Of a DNA stretch of 64,000 nucleotides, positions 16,642 to 26,133 are shown in pieces. Under the pieces are notes generated by a model. The model searched no databases, had not been told where the DNA came from, and saw nothing but the letters and a program-made list of their open reading frames with translations. Each line of letters begins with the position of its first letter. Within the stretch, counting starts at the first letter, position 1. Both the position numbers and the translations under genes were made by a program. The stretch spans positions 17,781 to 81,780 of the forward strand of contig DAOTTZ010000027.1 of NCBI GenBank assembly GCA_034437535.1, given 5' to 3'. Source of the DNA: J038 sp034437535 (lineage in GTDB: Bacteria > Chloroflexota > Anaerolineae > Aggregatilineales > Phototrophicaceae).

Positions 16642-17424
16642 TCATTGCACCGTAAACGTGACTCGTTCTGTGACCTGTTGCTCCCCGATGTACAACATCG
16701 CCGCCCAATCCCCGGCGGTGAACTGAACGTTAGACTGCGTGATAATCAACCACAGGCAAGCATCATCGAATGCTTCCGGCGTCGTCCAGCTATCTTGCAC
16801 CACCGGGTTCCCGGCGTACTCCCATACGATACGGAGTGTCGTCCCTTGCGGTAAGCCATTCGCCCGAAACGTAAAATACAACTGGCTCACATCGCTAAAG
16901 GTACTGCGCGAGTTTAACGGGCATCCCCCGGCATCCACCGCATCGGTGATCCCGGTCGCGGTCAGGTTGCTGTTTGAGATGTCGGTCGTGTTTTCCACCG
17001 GTTCGGCCTGGATCGGATCCATGCTTTCCGCACCAGTACCACCCGGCACCGCTGGCGCGATGCTATCACGGCCCCCAATCGCCATATCCCCATCAGGCGG
17101 GGGTGGCATGACGATCACCTCCAGGCCAGGGGTCGGCGTTGATCCAGCTTCTACCGTGCCGCCCAACACCTGATTCACCTGACGGATGCTGGCGATTTCG
17201 CGCTCATTGGCGGCCACTGTCCCGGCGATCTGAGTCCGCTCGATTACTGCCGTCGCGTTGATGACCGCCGCATCAGTCGCCAGCAGGCTATCCCCTGCCG
17301 TCACTGTCGCCTGCACATCCGGTTGGCTCACCCCGCCACAGGCGGCCAAAAACAGACTCAGGCCCGCTAATACACGCCAATACACCTGTACAATCCTTTG
17401 AACTTGCACCACAATCAACCGCAT
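16642..17424 (-). CDS. Putative lipoprotein
   Basis: An unrecognised 260-aa exported protein. The N-terminus is basic then hydrophobic and ends in a lipobox (LAAC, then GG), so lipid attachment at that Cys is likely. A polar helix rich in Ala/Thr/Asn follows, then a Pro/Gly linker (PTPGLEVIVMPPPPDGDMAI) and a C-terminal beta-rich domain (LYFTFRANGLPQGTTLRIVW). ATG 17424 follows AAGG about 11 nt upstream and avoids overlap with the divergent 17456 gene. First gene of the operon with the SH3, ftcD and M23 genes. Confidence 0.78.
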   Translation of the reverse strand: MRLIVVQVQRIVQVYWRVLAGLSLFLAACGGVSQPDVQATVTAGDSLLATDAAVINATAVIERTQIAGTVAANEREIASIRQVNQVLGGTVEAGSTPTPGLEVIVMPPPPDGDMAIGGRDSIAPAVPGGTGAESMDPIQAEPVENTTDISNSNLTATGITDAVDAGGCPLNSRSTFSDVSQLYFTFRANGLPQGTTLRIVWEYAGNPVVQDSWTTPEAFDDACLWLIITQSNVQFTAGDWAAMLYIGEQQVTERVTFTVQ

Positions 17425-17455
17425 ATCATACCATACCTTATGAGCGAGTAACCTG

Positions 17456-19687
17456 ATGCGTTCCGCACGTTTAGCCATCATCTTCCTGGCGTTTTATCTC
17501 GTCTTCCTGGGCGGGAGCGCGTACTACAACCTGATTTTGCCGGTGCGATTCTTCCATCACGCGCTGATTACCGCGCTTCTAGGCATCTGGTTCTGGCGAC
17601 GCTGGCGCGGGGAGGGCCTGCCGCGTACCGCACTCGATGCGCCGTTGGCGGCGGCAGTGGGCGTGTGGTTTGTTACCGCCCTCACCAGCCTGGATCCGCG
17701 TATGGCGTTCGAGCATTTATGGTTTGTATTGATGCACGTCGCCTTCTTTTACGTCCTGGTGGATTACTTCCAGCGTGGGCGCGGCAAGTTGATCATGGAA
17801 GCGGTCTTTATCATCGCCGCGCTGGTGGTGGTCATCACCCTGTTTGAGGTCGCCTCGTGGTACTTTGGCCTGGGCGTCGTCCCTGGCACCGAAGTCGGTT
17901 GGTTCGGCACGCGCTTGATCCCGCTGGAATTACCGCGTGTCGCACTGGCGTTGAACATCAGCACATTACTGGCGGGTTTTGTCGCGCCGCTCATCCCATT
18001 GACGCTCGGTTGGGCGGTGACCGTGCGCCGTGATGATTATCGCAAGGTCTTGTATCTGCTGGCGGGTGGCTTGCTCATCACGCTGATTTTGACATTTTCA
18101 CGCGGCGGGTTGATCTCGCTCGGCACCGCCATGACCGTGCTGGTGGTGTTCCAGGTGATACGGCGGCGGCAGATCCCGACGTGGATTTACATCACCGGGG
18201 GCGTGGTGGCCCTGGCCGGTATCGCGGCCTTTTTCGTCATCAGCCAGGGCCGCAGTAGTGGCGATCAGGTGCGGCTGGATATGTACGAGGGTGCAGTCGA
18301 AATCATGGCGGATTATCCGCTGACGGGTGTCGGCCCGGGGCAATATGGCCGCGCCTTCCGCGAGTACCGCACGCCGTTCCTGGCGCGGGATAAGCTGGCC
18401 TCCGCGCACAACGCCCCGCTCAACACGGCGGCGGAAAGTGGCCTGCTGGGCCTGGCGGTGAGTGCCTGGCTGGCCGGTGCGCTGGTCTGGGCCGCCTTCC
18501 GCACATGGCAAAACCAGAACACGCCCGGTCGTAAGTTGCGCGTGGAAGCGACCATCGCCGGGTTAGCCGGGGTCGCGGCGCATAGCCTGGTGGATGTCTT
18601 CACGGTGACGCCGGTCGTGCTGGTGATTCTCCTGCTGGCCGCTTACAGCATCACCGGGCATCGCACCGTGTTGGATGCTCGGCCCGCCGGGCGCAAGTGG
18701 CCGCTCCCGCTGGCCCTGGCGGTGACGCTGGGTTATGGGGTGTTTCTGCTCCAGGCAGACCGCGCTCAATCTGCCTATCAAAACAGCTTTACCGGCGACC
18801 TTGCCAGTGCTCAACAGGCTGAAGCCCTGGATCCGGCGTTGAACCTGTACGATCTTCAGATTGCGTATCTCACCGGGCTAGAATCCGACCGCGACGCCGC
18901 CATCGCCGCTTACGAACGCGCCCTGGAACTCGAACCGACGTGGGATGTGGGTTGGGTGAATCTAGGATACCTGTACTGGCAAGCGGGTGATGTCGAGACC
19001 AGTCTGGCACACATCCGGCAGGCGATAGCGATCAATCCGTTACAACCGTATGAATTGATCCTGGCTGAATGGTTAGAAAGTGCCGGGGCGGCTGATGATG
19101 AGACGATCATCGCGCTTTATAGCAGTGGACTGCGCCGGGCCGGGCGGCTACCACTTCATCCTTATTACGTTGAGACTCCCCTGCGCCGGGCGGCGATAGC
19201 GCAGAGCATCACCAGGAACGATGACCCGGAGCGACGGATGCGAATCGCGCTGGCTCTCATGCCGGAGCTTGCCGCTGACCTCCTGCCGGAAACGCCGGAA
19301 ACCGCCGCCCATTACTACATGCTGGGGGATTACGCGCTGACGGTCGAGCAGGACGCGCAAACCGCCCGCGAACACTTCACCCGCGCCATCGAACATGACC
19401 CGACCAACGGCGATTATTACGCGGCCCGCGCCCGTGCCAGCCTCACCAGCGACCCGGACGCCGCCCGCGATGACCTGGATTACGCCGACTTGTTACGCAC
19501 GCCGGATGATTACGAACAACTGGCCAACATCCGCACGATCCTTGCCGGTGACTCGATCACAGTGGCCGAACGAGTCATCACGCAAGATTTCGCGGCGGTC
19601 TTGTACGGAAGCCGCATCGCCCAATTCAACCTGTTTGATGCCGTCCAGGCCCCGCCCCGGCTCTTCCTGGAAGCAGTAGAGCGTTAA
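17456..19687 (+). CDS. O-antigen ligase-like polytopic protein with TPR tail
   Basis: A 743-aa membrane protein. About ten or more hydrophobic helices fill the first ~430 residues, with Wzy/WaaL-like features: FSRGGLI and, in the large loop, LTGVGPGQYGRAFREYRTPF followed by SAHNAPLNTAAESGLLGL. The C-terminal ~300 residues form TPR-like helices (AIAAYERALELEPTWDVGWVNLGYLYWQAG would be one unit). This is the usual plan of bacterial O-antigen ligase/polymerase proteins fused to TPRs. The acceptor could be lipid-linked glycan or a glycoprotein; sequence alone cannot tell. Confidence 0.85.
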   Translation: MRSARLAIIFLAFYLVFLGGSAYYNLILPVRFFHHALITALLGIWFWRRWRGEGLPRTALDAPLAAAVGVWFVTALTSLDPRMAFEHLWFVLMHVAFFYVLVDYFQRGRGKLIMEAVFIIAALVVVITLFEVASWYFGLGVVPGTEVGWFGTRLIPLELPRVALALNISTLLAGFVAPLIPLTLGWAVTVRRDDYRKVLYLLAGGLLITLILTFSRGGLISLGTAMTVLVVFQVIRRRQIPTWIYITGGVVALAGIAAFFVISQGRSSGDQVRLDMYEGAVEIMADYPLTGVGPGQYGRAFREYRTPFLARDKLASAHNAPLNTAAESGLLGLAVSAWLAGALVWAAFRTWQNQNTPGRKLRVEATIAGLAGVAAHSLVDVFTVTPVVLVILLLAAYSITGHRTVLDARPAGRKWPLPLALAVTLGYGVFLLQADRAQSAYQNSFTGDLASAQQAEALDPALNLYDLQIAYLTGLESDRDAAIAAYERALELEPTWDVGWVNLGYLYWQAGDVETSLAHIRQAIAINPLQPYELILAEWLESAGAADDETIIALYSSGLRRAGRLPLHPYYVETPLRRAAIAQSITRNDDPERRMRIALALMPELAADLLPETPETAAHYYMLGDYALTVEQDAQTAREHFTRAIEHDPTNGDYYAARARASLTSDPDAARDDLDYADLLRTPDDYEQLANIRTILAGDSITVAERVITQDFAAVLYGSRIAQFNLFDAVQAPPRLFLEAVER

Positions 19688-19694
19688 CTGCGGC

Positions 19695-19723
19695 TTGATG
19701 ACATCTGGCTTTTCTGATATAGT
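19695..19723 (+). promoter_or_regulatory. Promoter of tRNA-Arg
   Basis: TTGATG at 19695-19700, a 17-nt spacer and TATAGT at 19718-19723. The tRNA begins 11 nt after the -10 box, as expected if transcription starts at or near the mature 5' end. Confidence 0.7.
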
Positions 19724-19733
19724 TTGGGTGGAG

Positions 19734-19805
19734 GTCCCCATAGCTCAGTGGATAGAGCGTTGCCCTCCGGAGGCAAAGGCCAAGGTTCGAGTCCTTGTGG
19801 GGACG
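19734..19805 (+). tRNA. tRNA-Arg (anticodon CCG)
   Basis: A 72-nt cloverleaf. The acceptor arm pairs GTCCCCA with TGGGGAC; the D arm is GCTC...GAGC; the anticodon stem TTGCC/GGCAA encloses loop CTCCGGA with anticodon CCG; the T arm is CAAGG-TTCGAGT-CCTTG; the discriminator is G. CCA is not encoded. It decodes CGG. Confidence 0.95.
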
Positions 19806-19815
19806 CAAAACCAAG

Positions 19816-19846
19816 CGGCACCTCAACACAGAGGGGTGTCGTTTTT
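19816..19846 (+). terminator. Intrinsic terminator after tRNA-Arg
   Basis: A 7-bp stem (19816-19822 with 19835-19841, one G-T pair) followed by TTTTT at 19842-19846, 11 nt past the tRNA end. Confidence 0.7.
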
Positions 19847-19871
19847 GATTCGCGGTGAGATGTAAAAACCC

Positions 19872-21002
19872 ATGACTCCAATTATTTTGCGCTATAGCAT
19901 CCGGCTTGGCCTTCTGCTCTTAGTCTTGAGCTTCATCGCCCCGGTCACGCATCGCGTCCTGCTCCCCCCACCGCAGAGTGTGGAGACGCTCCAACCGCAT
20001 GTCTGCGTGCATACCGACCTGATCCACGAAGTCGAAGCATGGGCCATCCAGCGGACGCTGGCGACGGTGCGCGAAATGGGGGCGGAGACCATCGTTGAGT
20101 TTTTCCCCTGGGGCTACATCGAAGGCCCGCCCGGTCAATACGATTGGCGACAGACAGATCGCATCGTGCGCCACGCAGAAAATCAAGGGATTCGTATCAT
20201 CGCCCGTATGGGCCTGGTGCCCACCTGGGCGCGGCCTGATGATTCGCCTATGAACCTGCTCTCATCCGATCAGGACGACGCCTTCGCGGATTTCGTGGCC
20301 GTGTTCGCCGCACGTTACGCCGGGCGGATCAATCATCTCATCATCTGGAATGAGCCGAATCTAGCATTTGAATGGGGCTTTGACGATTACAGCCCGGCCC
20401 GCTATGCCGACCTGCTGGCGACCGTCTACCCGCGTGTGAAGGCCGCTAACCCGGAAACGGTGATCTTGGCCGGGGCTTTAGCCCCCACGCTAGAACCTGT
20501 CGCCAGCCCCAACGGCACCGACGACTTGATCTACCTGCGCGACCTCTATGACCTGGGCGCGGACGCGCACTTTGACGCGCTGGCCGTGCATACTTACGGC
20601 TTTGATCAACCCGCGACGGCAGATCCGCATCCCAGGACGCTTAACTTCCGGCGGGTGGAGTTACTGCGGCAGATTATGCGCGAATACGACGACGACAAAC
20701 CCGTTTACATCACCGAAAGCGGTTGGAATGATGACTCGCGCTGGAGTTATGCCGTCTCACCGGCCCGCCGCATCGCCTATACGCTGGATGCTTACCAATA
20801 CAGCGCAGAACATTGGCCTTATGTCGAGGAATTATGCTTGTGGATCTTCCGGCACCCTTACCCACGCGGCAACTACCGCGACGATTACACCCTCGTCACA
20901 CCAGAATTTCAACTGAAGCCGATCTATAGCGCGGTGCAAGCCTATGCACGCGGCTGGCAAGACGACAGCCCGCTCTGGTTGCCGCCGCCGGAGATCGACT
21001 GA
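19872..21002 (+). CDS. Glycoside hydrolase clan A-like (beta/alpha)8 protein
   Basis: A 376-aa protein with an N-terminal signal or anchor helix (~8-28) and a TIM-barrel glycosidase domain resembling the GH39/GH5 group. The likely acid/base is Glu161 in LIIWNEPN, and the likely nucleophile Glu282 in YITESGW; both sit at the ends of beta strands 4 and 7 in this clan. The export signal points to action outside the membrane. It opens a tightly coupled cassette; the next start overlaps its stop by 1 nt. The substrate is unknown, perhaps the polymer made by the neighbouring transferases. Confidence 0.82.
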   Translation: MTPIILRYSIRLGLLLLVLSFIAPVTHRVLLPPPQSVETLQPHVCVHTDLIHEVEAWAIQRTLATVREMGAETIVEFFPWGYIEGPPGQYDWRQTDRIVRHAENQGIRIIARMGLVPTWARPDDSPMNLLSSDQDDAFADFVAVFAARYAGRINHLIIWNEPNLAFEWGFDDYSPARYADLLATVYPRVKAANPETVILAGALAPTLEPVASPNGTDDLIYLRDLYDLGADAHFDALAVHTYGFDQPATADPHPRTLNFRRVELLRQIMREYDDDKPVYITESGWNDDSRWSYAVSPARRIAYTLDAYQYSAEHWPYVEELCLWIFRHPYPRGNYRDDYTLVTPEFQLKPIYSAVQAYARGWQDDSPLWLPPPEID

Positions 21003-21754
21003 TGCGGCGACGGATTCTGCTGGCTGGATTGTTCGGGCTGATTGGGTTCATCGTCTTGCTCACACGGCCTATGGTGTCGCCGGAATTAGCCTTTCCCGAC
21101 GGTGTGATCGACATCGCGGTTGATCCCAGTACGCCGCCCTTTGCCTATTACGCCGGGGATGAACTGGTCGGCATTGACATCGACCTGGGGCGTGCGCTCG
21201 GTGATGCGCTCGGCTTGCCGGTACGTTTTGCACCGCTAAGCCTGGACGCACTCTACGATGCCTTGAACGCTGGCACCGTTGATCTGGTCATCGCCTCCCT
21301 TCAGCCGGATTACCGCCGGAGCGCAATCGTCACCTTTAGCAGATCGTATTTTGACGCCGGGCTGGTGCTGGTCAGCCCGCATCAGATCAACTCCATGCGG
21401 GATCTACCCGGCCACGCCCTGAGCTACGAGTTCGGCTCCACCGCTGATGCCGAAGCCCGCCGCTGGCTCCGCCGGGTGGCCGCGTTCGAGACGTTGCCGT
21501 ATGAAACGCCGGATTACGCGCTGGACGCGGTGCGGGCCGGGCTAGCCGATGCCGCCCTGGTGGATGCCGTCAGCGCGACGATCTACCGCAACGCGCACCC
21601 GGCATGGCAAGCGGAACAACATCATGTGACGCACATGCCGTATGTAATCGCCATGCGCGATACGCCGCCCAGCGTACAAGCGACGATCAACGACGCACTG
21701 GCCGATCTGATCGAGCAGGGTATGCTACGTGCTATCATCGACCGCTGGATGTGA
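21002..21754 (+). CDS. Solute-binding protein, family 3 (SBP_bac_3-like)
   Basis: A 250-aa protein with an N-terminal hydrophobic segment (~5-22) and a type 2 periplasmic-binding fold: IDIAVDPSTPPFAYYAG, LVGIDIDLGRALGDALGL and DLVIASLQPDYRRSAIVTFS. The family normally feeds amino acids to ABC importers or serves as a sensor domain. No permease or ATPase is encoded nearby. The start ATG shares one base with the preceding TGA, so expression is probably coupled to the glycosidase. Confidence 0.85.
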   Translation: MRRRILLAGLFGLIGFIVLLTRPMVSPELAFPDGVIDIAVDPSTPPFAYYAGDELVGIDIDLGRALGDALGLPVRFAPLSLDALYDALNAGTVDLVIASLQPDYRRSAIVTFSRSYFDAGLVLVSPHQINSMRDLPGHALSYEFGSTADAEARRWLRRVAAFETLPYETPDYALDAVRAGLADAALVDAVSATIYRNAHPAWQAEQHHVTHMPYVIAMRDTPPSVQATINDALADLIEQGMLRAIIDRWM

Positions 21755-21767
21755 TATAATGCACGCC

Positions 21768-22865
21768 ATGTTACACATCGGGATTGACACACGTCTAACC
21801 GCATACCGGGCCGGGGGAATCAGCACGTATATCCGTGAATTGGCGCGAGAACTGGCGGCAGAACCTGACGACCATCGTTACACATTGTTCGCCAGCCGCC
21901 GGGCCGATGCGCCGCTGGTGGATGGCTGGCCGCAACACACCGTCTGGACGCCGCCGCATCACCGTTGGGAGCGTACCACGTTGTCATTGGAACTCTGGCG
22001 ACATCAGCTTGATGTGTTCCACAGCCCGGATTTCATCCCCCCACACCGGGCGGCCCGGCGGCATGTCATCACCGTGCATGATCTGACATTTCTCCATTAC
22101 CCGGAACACAAAGACCAGGACGCCATTCGTTATTATCACGATCAGATTGAGACTGCCGTCCACCATGCCGATCACATCCTGAGTGTGAGTGAGGCAACCC
22201 GGCACGACTTAATGACGTTGTTGGGCGTCCCGGCAGAGAAGATCACGGTGCAACCACATGGCGTTGATGCACGCTTCCGCCCGCTGTCTGCCGACGAACA
22301 GGCCGCCGCCCGCGCCCGGCTCCACCTGCCAGCACGGTATATTTTATTCGTCGGCACACTGGAACCGCGTAAGAACATCGACACGCTACTGGACGCCTAT
22401 CAACAACTGGACGATCCACCGCCGCTGATACTCGTCGGGCAGGCCGGCTGGTTGTTCGCCACGACCGACCAACGCATCCATGACCTCCAAGCCAGCGGCC
22501 ACGCGATCATGCATCGGGATGACATCGACCATGACGCGCTCCCGGCGGTTTATGCCTGTGCGGATTTGTTCTGCCTGCCATCCCATTATGAGGGCTTCGG
22601 CCTGCCGGTGCTGGAAGCGATGGCCTGCGGTGTGCCAGTTGTCACGGCGGATAATTCGTCTCTACCGGAGGTGGGCGGCGATTGTGCCCGTTATGTTCCA
22701 GCCGATGACGCGGACGCGCTGACAGCGGCCCTCCACGCCGGGTTGACGGACGCGGACTGGCGGGCACAGGCCAGCCAATGCGGCAGACAACGGGCACGCG
22801 GCTTCACCTGGGCACGTTCCGCCCAGATCGCCCGCGCCGTCTACGAAGGGAGATCCACATCGTGA
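21768..22865 (+). CDS. GT4-family glycosyltransferase
   Basis: A 365-aa GT-B-fold retaining transferase. The N-terminal domain has GGISTYIRELARELA; the C-terminal nucleotide-sugar domain has ILFVGTLEPRKNIDTLLDA and the donor-binding motif SHYEGFGLPVLEAMACGVPVV with the usual two Glu residues. Sugar and acceptor are unknown. ATG 21768 gives the typical MLHIGIDTR start; ATG 21759 is equally open and no clear ribosome-binding site decides. Its stop overlaps the GTG of the next gene. Confidence 0.9.
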   Translation: MLHIGIDTRLTAYRAGGISTYIRELARELAAEPDDHRYTLFASRRADAPLVDGWPQHTVWTPPHHRWERTTLSLELWRHQLDVFHSPDFIPPHRAARRHVITVHDLTFLHYPEHKDQDAIRYYHDQIETAVHHADHILSVSEATRHDLMTLLGVPAEKITVQPHGVDARFRPLSADEQAAARARLHLPARYILFVGTLEPRKNIDTLLDAYQQLDDPPPLILVGQAGWLFATTDQRIHDLQASGHAIMHRDDIDHDALPAVYACADLFCLPSHYEGFGLPVLEAMACGVPVVTADNSSLPEVGGDCARYVPADDADALTAALHAGLTDADWRAQASQCGRQRARGFTWARSAQIARAVYEGRSTS

Positions 22866-24058
22866 AAATCCTGATCGTCACCATGAGCTTGCCCTATCCA
22901 CCGGCTTCGGGCGGCGCGATCCGCGTGCATGGGATTGTCGAGGGCCTGCATCAAGCCGGGCACAGCGTCACCGTGATGTGCTTCCACGCGGGGGAACGCC
23001 CGGCGGCGGTCAACCCGGCCATCCGCATCGAGACGGCCCCGCCACCATCCCGCCGGATCAGCGACCGTCTGCGTGATCTGCTACTGAGCCGCCAACCGGA
23101 TATTGCCCGCCGGTTTTATGATGAGACATTCGCGGATCGACTGGATGCACTCTGCCGGGCGGAGCAATTCGACGTGGTGCAATTCGAAGGCATCGAAGCG
23201 GTCTGTTATCTGCCGACGGTGCAGGCCGCGCAACCAGACGCGAAACGAATCTTTGACACCTTCAATGCAGAATATGACCTGCAACGCACCATCTTTCACA
23301 TCGACCGCCGCACGCCGCGCCGCTGGCCCGCCGCGCTGTATTCGTATTTGCAAATTGGCCGCATCCGCCGTTACGAAGCGGCCATGTGCCACGCCGCCGA
23401 CGCGGTGATCGCGGTCTCGCCGGAAGACGTTCGCCTGCTGGAACCGTTGAGCCGGCCCGGCTCTGTACATTGGGTGCCGAATGGCATCTGGGTGGATCGC
23501 TACATCACGCCGACCGAGTCGCCCTTTACCGCCCGCCGCCCGCAGATCGTCTTCACCGGCAAGATGGATTACCGGCCCAACGTAGACGCGATGCTATGGT
23601 TTACCGAGTCGATCCTGCCGCGCCTGGATAATGTCCACCTGACAATCGTCGGCCAGCAACCCCACCCCCGGCTGGCGCATCTGCACGCACAGCCTGATGT
23701 GACGATTACTGGCTGGGTGGAGTCGGTCTTGCCGTATCTCCAACATGGTGATGTTTACGTCGCGCCGCTCCGCATGGGGAGTGGTACCCGGCTCAAATTG
23801 CTAGAGGCGATGGCGTCTTCCGCCCGGATTGTCGCCACATCGACCGCCGCCGCCGGGTTAGATGCGACCGTGCGTGATACCTTGCATCTGGCCGATACCG
23901 CCGAAGACTTCGCCCAGGCGATCCGCGCTGTGCTGGCGGATGAAACCCCGGCTGAGCAGACATCACGCGAAATCGTGCGGCAGACCTATGATTGGGGTGC
24001 GTTGATCCCGCGCCTGCTGGCCGTTTATCGTCAGCTTGGCCTGGGGGTGACGGTGTGA
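22862..24058 (+). CDS. GT4-family glycosyltransferase, second copy
   Basis: A 398-aa GT-B transferase with ILIVTMSLPYPPASGGAIRV at the N-terminus. The C-terminal domain has FTGKMDYRPNVDAMLWF, VTITGWVESVLPYL and APLRMGSGTRLKLLEAMA. It resembles the sugar transferases of exopolysaccharide systems. The GTG start at 22862 overlaps the previous stop (GTGA) and has GGGAG upstream; an ATG at 22778 would add 28 residues inside the previous gene. Sequence is distinct from the preceding GT4 enzyme, so this is not a recent duplicate. Confidence 0.9.
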   Translation: MKILIVTMSLPYPPASGGAIRVHGIVEGLHQAGHSVTVMCFHAGERPAAVNPAIRIETAPPPSRRISDRLRDLLLSRQPDIARRFYDETFADRLDALCRAEQFDVVQFEGIEAVCYLPTVQAAQPDAKRIFDTFNAEYDLQRTIFHIDRRTPRRWPAALYSYLQIGRIRRYEAAMCHAADAVIAVSPEDVRLLEPLSRPGSVHWVPNGIWVDRYITPTESPFTARRPQIVFTGKMDYRPNVDAMLWFTESILPRLDNVHLTIVGQQPHPRLAHLHAQPDVTITGWVESVLPYLQHGDVYVAPLRMGSGTRLKLLEAMASSARIVATSTAAAGLDATVRDTLHLADTAEDFAQAIRAVLADETPAEQTSREIVRQTYDWGALIPRLLAVYRQLGLGVTV

Positions 24059-25242
24059 ACCGTTCCGCACTGGTCTTACGCAATCAGGCGATGGCAGAAG
24101 CCTATCATCGGCCACCGCCCCGGCATTATGTGCGCCGGGCCTTGCTCCGGTTGGCGGCCTGGTTGCCAGTGCCAGAGCAAAGACCATCCAGGCAGGAGCG
24201 CGTCCTGCTCATCCGGCCAGACCACCTGGGCGACATGCTCCTGACGACACCGGCCTTCCACGCACTGCGCCAGGCCCTCCCCGGCGCGGAACTCCACGCG
24301 CTGGTCGGCCCCTGGTCGGCGCCGGTATTGGAACACAACCCGGATATTGACCGTGTGTTGACGTTGCCCTTCCCCGGCTTCAACCGGAGCGGGAACGATA
24401 ACCTGCACTCGCCCTATCAACTGGCGTGGCGTACCGCACAGAATCTACGCAAAATAGGCTACACACATGCTGTCATCCTACGGGCGGATCATTGGTGGGG
24501 GGCATTGGTGACGTTCCTGGCCGGGATCCCGGTGCGGATTGGCTACAATGTCGATGATACTGCGCCGTTCCTCACCCAACAGATCGCCTTCCGGCATGAA
24601 CACGCCGTCATCCAGAACTTGCGCCTGCTGACCGCCTGGTGTGGTGACCCTGCCCCGGCAGATGTGGTCTACCGGCATCACATCACCGGGGAAGACCGTG
24701 ACAAGCTGGCGGATGTTTTTCATCACCAGGCCGACCAGGCTTACTTTTGCATCCATCCGGGGAGCGGTACCGCCGTCAAGCGGTGGGAAAACGCGCATTG
24801 GGCCGTCGTCGCGGATACACTGGCGGAGCAACTCAACGCGACTCCGGTCTTCACCGGCGGCGACCATGAACGCCCCATCGTGGATGAGATCACCGCGCAG
24901 ATGACCACCCCGGCACAGGTGCTGGTGGGGGAAACCGGGGTCGGTGGGTTGGCGGCACTCTTCGAGCAGGCGCAGGTCGTGCTTGGCCCAGATAGCGGCC
25001 CGTTGCATCTGGCCGCCGCCGTCCACACGCCGACGGTCGCGCTGTTCGGCCCGGCAGATCCGGTCGAGTTCCGCCAGTGGGGGCCGCCAGATCGTCACAT
25101 CATCTTGACCACCGGCATCGCCTGCCGTCCGTGCCGCGTGCTGGATTGGGCCGGCGATGATCCCGCGAATCATCCCTGCGTGCGCGAGATCACGGTCGGG
25201 CGCGTGCTGGAAGCGGCCCGCAGAGTAGCAATAGCAAAATGA
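24055..25242 (+). CDS. GT9-family (heptosyltransferase-like) glycosyltransferase
   Basis: A 395-aa GT-B protein of the ADP-heptose:LPS heptosyltransferase family: VLLIRPDHLGDMLLTTPAFH, FCIHPGSGTAVKRWENAHW and VLGPDSGPLHLAAAVHTPTV. The GTG start overlaps the previous stop as GTGA. The classical substrate is LPS inner core, but the family also acts on other surface glycans, so LPS cannot be concluded from this gene. Last gene of the cassette; 69 bp separate it from the convergent ppk2, with no clear terminator. Confidence 0.9.
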   Translation: MNRSALVLRNQAMAEAYHRPPPRHYVRRALLRLAAWLPVPEQRPSRQERVLLIRPDHLGDMLLTTPAFHALRQALPGAELHALVGPWSAPVLEHNPDIDRVLTLPFPGFNRSGNDNLHSPYQLAWRTAQNLRKIGYTHAVILRADHWWGALVTFLAGIPVRIGYNVDDTAPFLTQQIAFRHEHAVIQNLRLLTAWCGDPAPADVVYRHHITGEDRDKLADVFHHQADQAYFCIHPGSGTAVKRWENAHWAVVADTLAEQLNATPVFTGGDHERPIVDEITAQMTTPAQVLVGETGVGGLAALFEQAQVVLGPDSGPLHLAAAVHTPTVALFGPADPVEFRQWGPPDRHIILTTGIACRPCRVLDWAGDDPANHPCVREITVGRVLEAARRVAIAK

Positions 25243-25311
25243 CTCCCAACTTCTGAACCGTGACTTAGTATCCGATCAGACCAAGAAAGCCAACGCCCGG
25301 CTCAAGCAGAT

Positions 25312-26118
25312 CTAATCCGGGATAGTCACATCGTCCAGATTGTCTTCCGGCGGGGGGAATTGCGGATTCATCGCTTCCAGTGTCTCCACGATGGTGCGGC
25401 AGATCACCAGATTACGATACCACTTATGATTGGCTGGCACGATATGCCAGGGGGCGGCTTCGGTGTGGCATTGGGTGATCGCGTCCTCAAACGCCCGCAT
25501 GTAATCGTCCCACTGTTCCCGTACCGGCAAATCCCCCAGGTTAAACTTCCAATGTTTATCCGGGTTATCCAGCCGCGCCTGGAAGCGTTCTTTCTGTTCT
25601 TTTTTGTCGATGTGCAGGTAAAACTTAAGGATGCGGGTGCCGCTATCTGCCAGCAGACGCTCAAAGTTGTTGATGTGGTCGTAGCGTGCCCGCCAGATTG
25701 ACTCCGGCACCAGATTATTGACTCGAACGATCAGCACATCTTCATAATGACTGCGATTGAAGATACCGATCATGCCGGTGGGTGGCACCTGACGGTGAAC
25801 GCGCCATAAGAAATCGTGGGCCAGTTCTTTCTCGGTGGGTTGTTTGAAGTTCGCCACATGCACACCCTGCGGGTTGACGCCCTCAAAGACTCGCTTGATG
25901 GTGCCATCCTTGCCGCCAGCGTCCATCGCCTGGAGTACAATCAAAAGGGATTGCTGGCCTTCGGCATACAACCGCTCTTGCAGGTCTTTCATGTGGGATT
26001 GCAGGCTCTTTAGCGTCTCTTTCGCGCTGGACTTACGGTAATCGCCGGTATAATTCGGGTCGTAATCCGCCAGCTTAACGGATTCCCCGAACGGTGGGAC
26101 AATCAGTTGACGCGCCAT
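25312..26118 (-). CDS. ppk2: Polyphosphate kinase 2 family protein
   Basis: A 268-aa PPK2 enzyme that phosphorylates nucleotides with polyphosphate. Walker A is AMDAGGKDG at 64-72 and the lid/Walker B region is FNRSHYEDVLIVRV; the family motif GVHVANFKQPTEKEL is present. It has a single domain, so class I or III, which act mainly on nucleoside diphosphates or AMP/ADP; the subclass is not certain. No ppk1 is in the window. It lies 15 nt after rqcH on the same strand. Confidence 0.93.
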   Translation of the reverse strand: MARQLIVPPFGESVKLADYDPNYTGDYRKSSAKETLKSLQSHMKDLQERLYAEGQQSLLIVLQAMDAGGKDGTIKRVFEGVNPQGVHVANFKQPTEKELAHDFLWRVHRQVPPTGMIGIFNRSHYEDVLIVRVNNLVPESIWRARYDHINNFERLLADSGTRILKFYLHIDKKEQKERFQARLDNPDKHWKFNLGDLPVREQWDDYMRAFEDAITQCHTEAAPWHIVPANHKWYRNLVICRTIVETLEAMNPQFPPPEDNLDDVTIPD

Positions 26119-26133
26119 GTCTCGCTCCTTGTG

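Noticed and set aside
19626..19881. Minus-strand ORFs across the tRNA with peptides such as GLEPWPLPPEGNALSTELWG
   Set aside because: They are the antisense of tRNA-Arg and its flanks; this kind of peptide is a well-known false annotation over tRNA genes.
24478..25173. 231-aa minus-strand ORF opposite the GT9 gene
   Set aside because: Shadow of a well-supported glycosyltransferase; no ribosome-binding site or family motif.
25243..25311. Hidden gene or terminator between the convergent GT9 and ppk2 genes
   Set aside because: Only 69 bp with no clear hairpin or short ORF with a ribosome-binding site.
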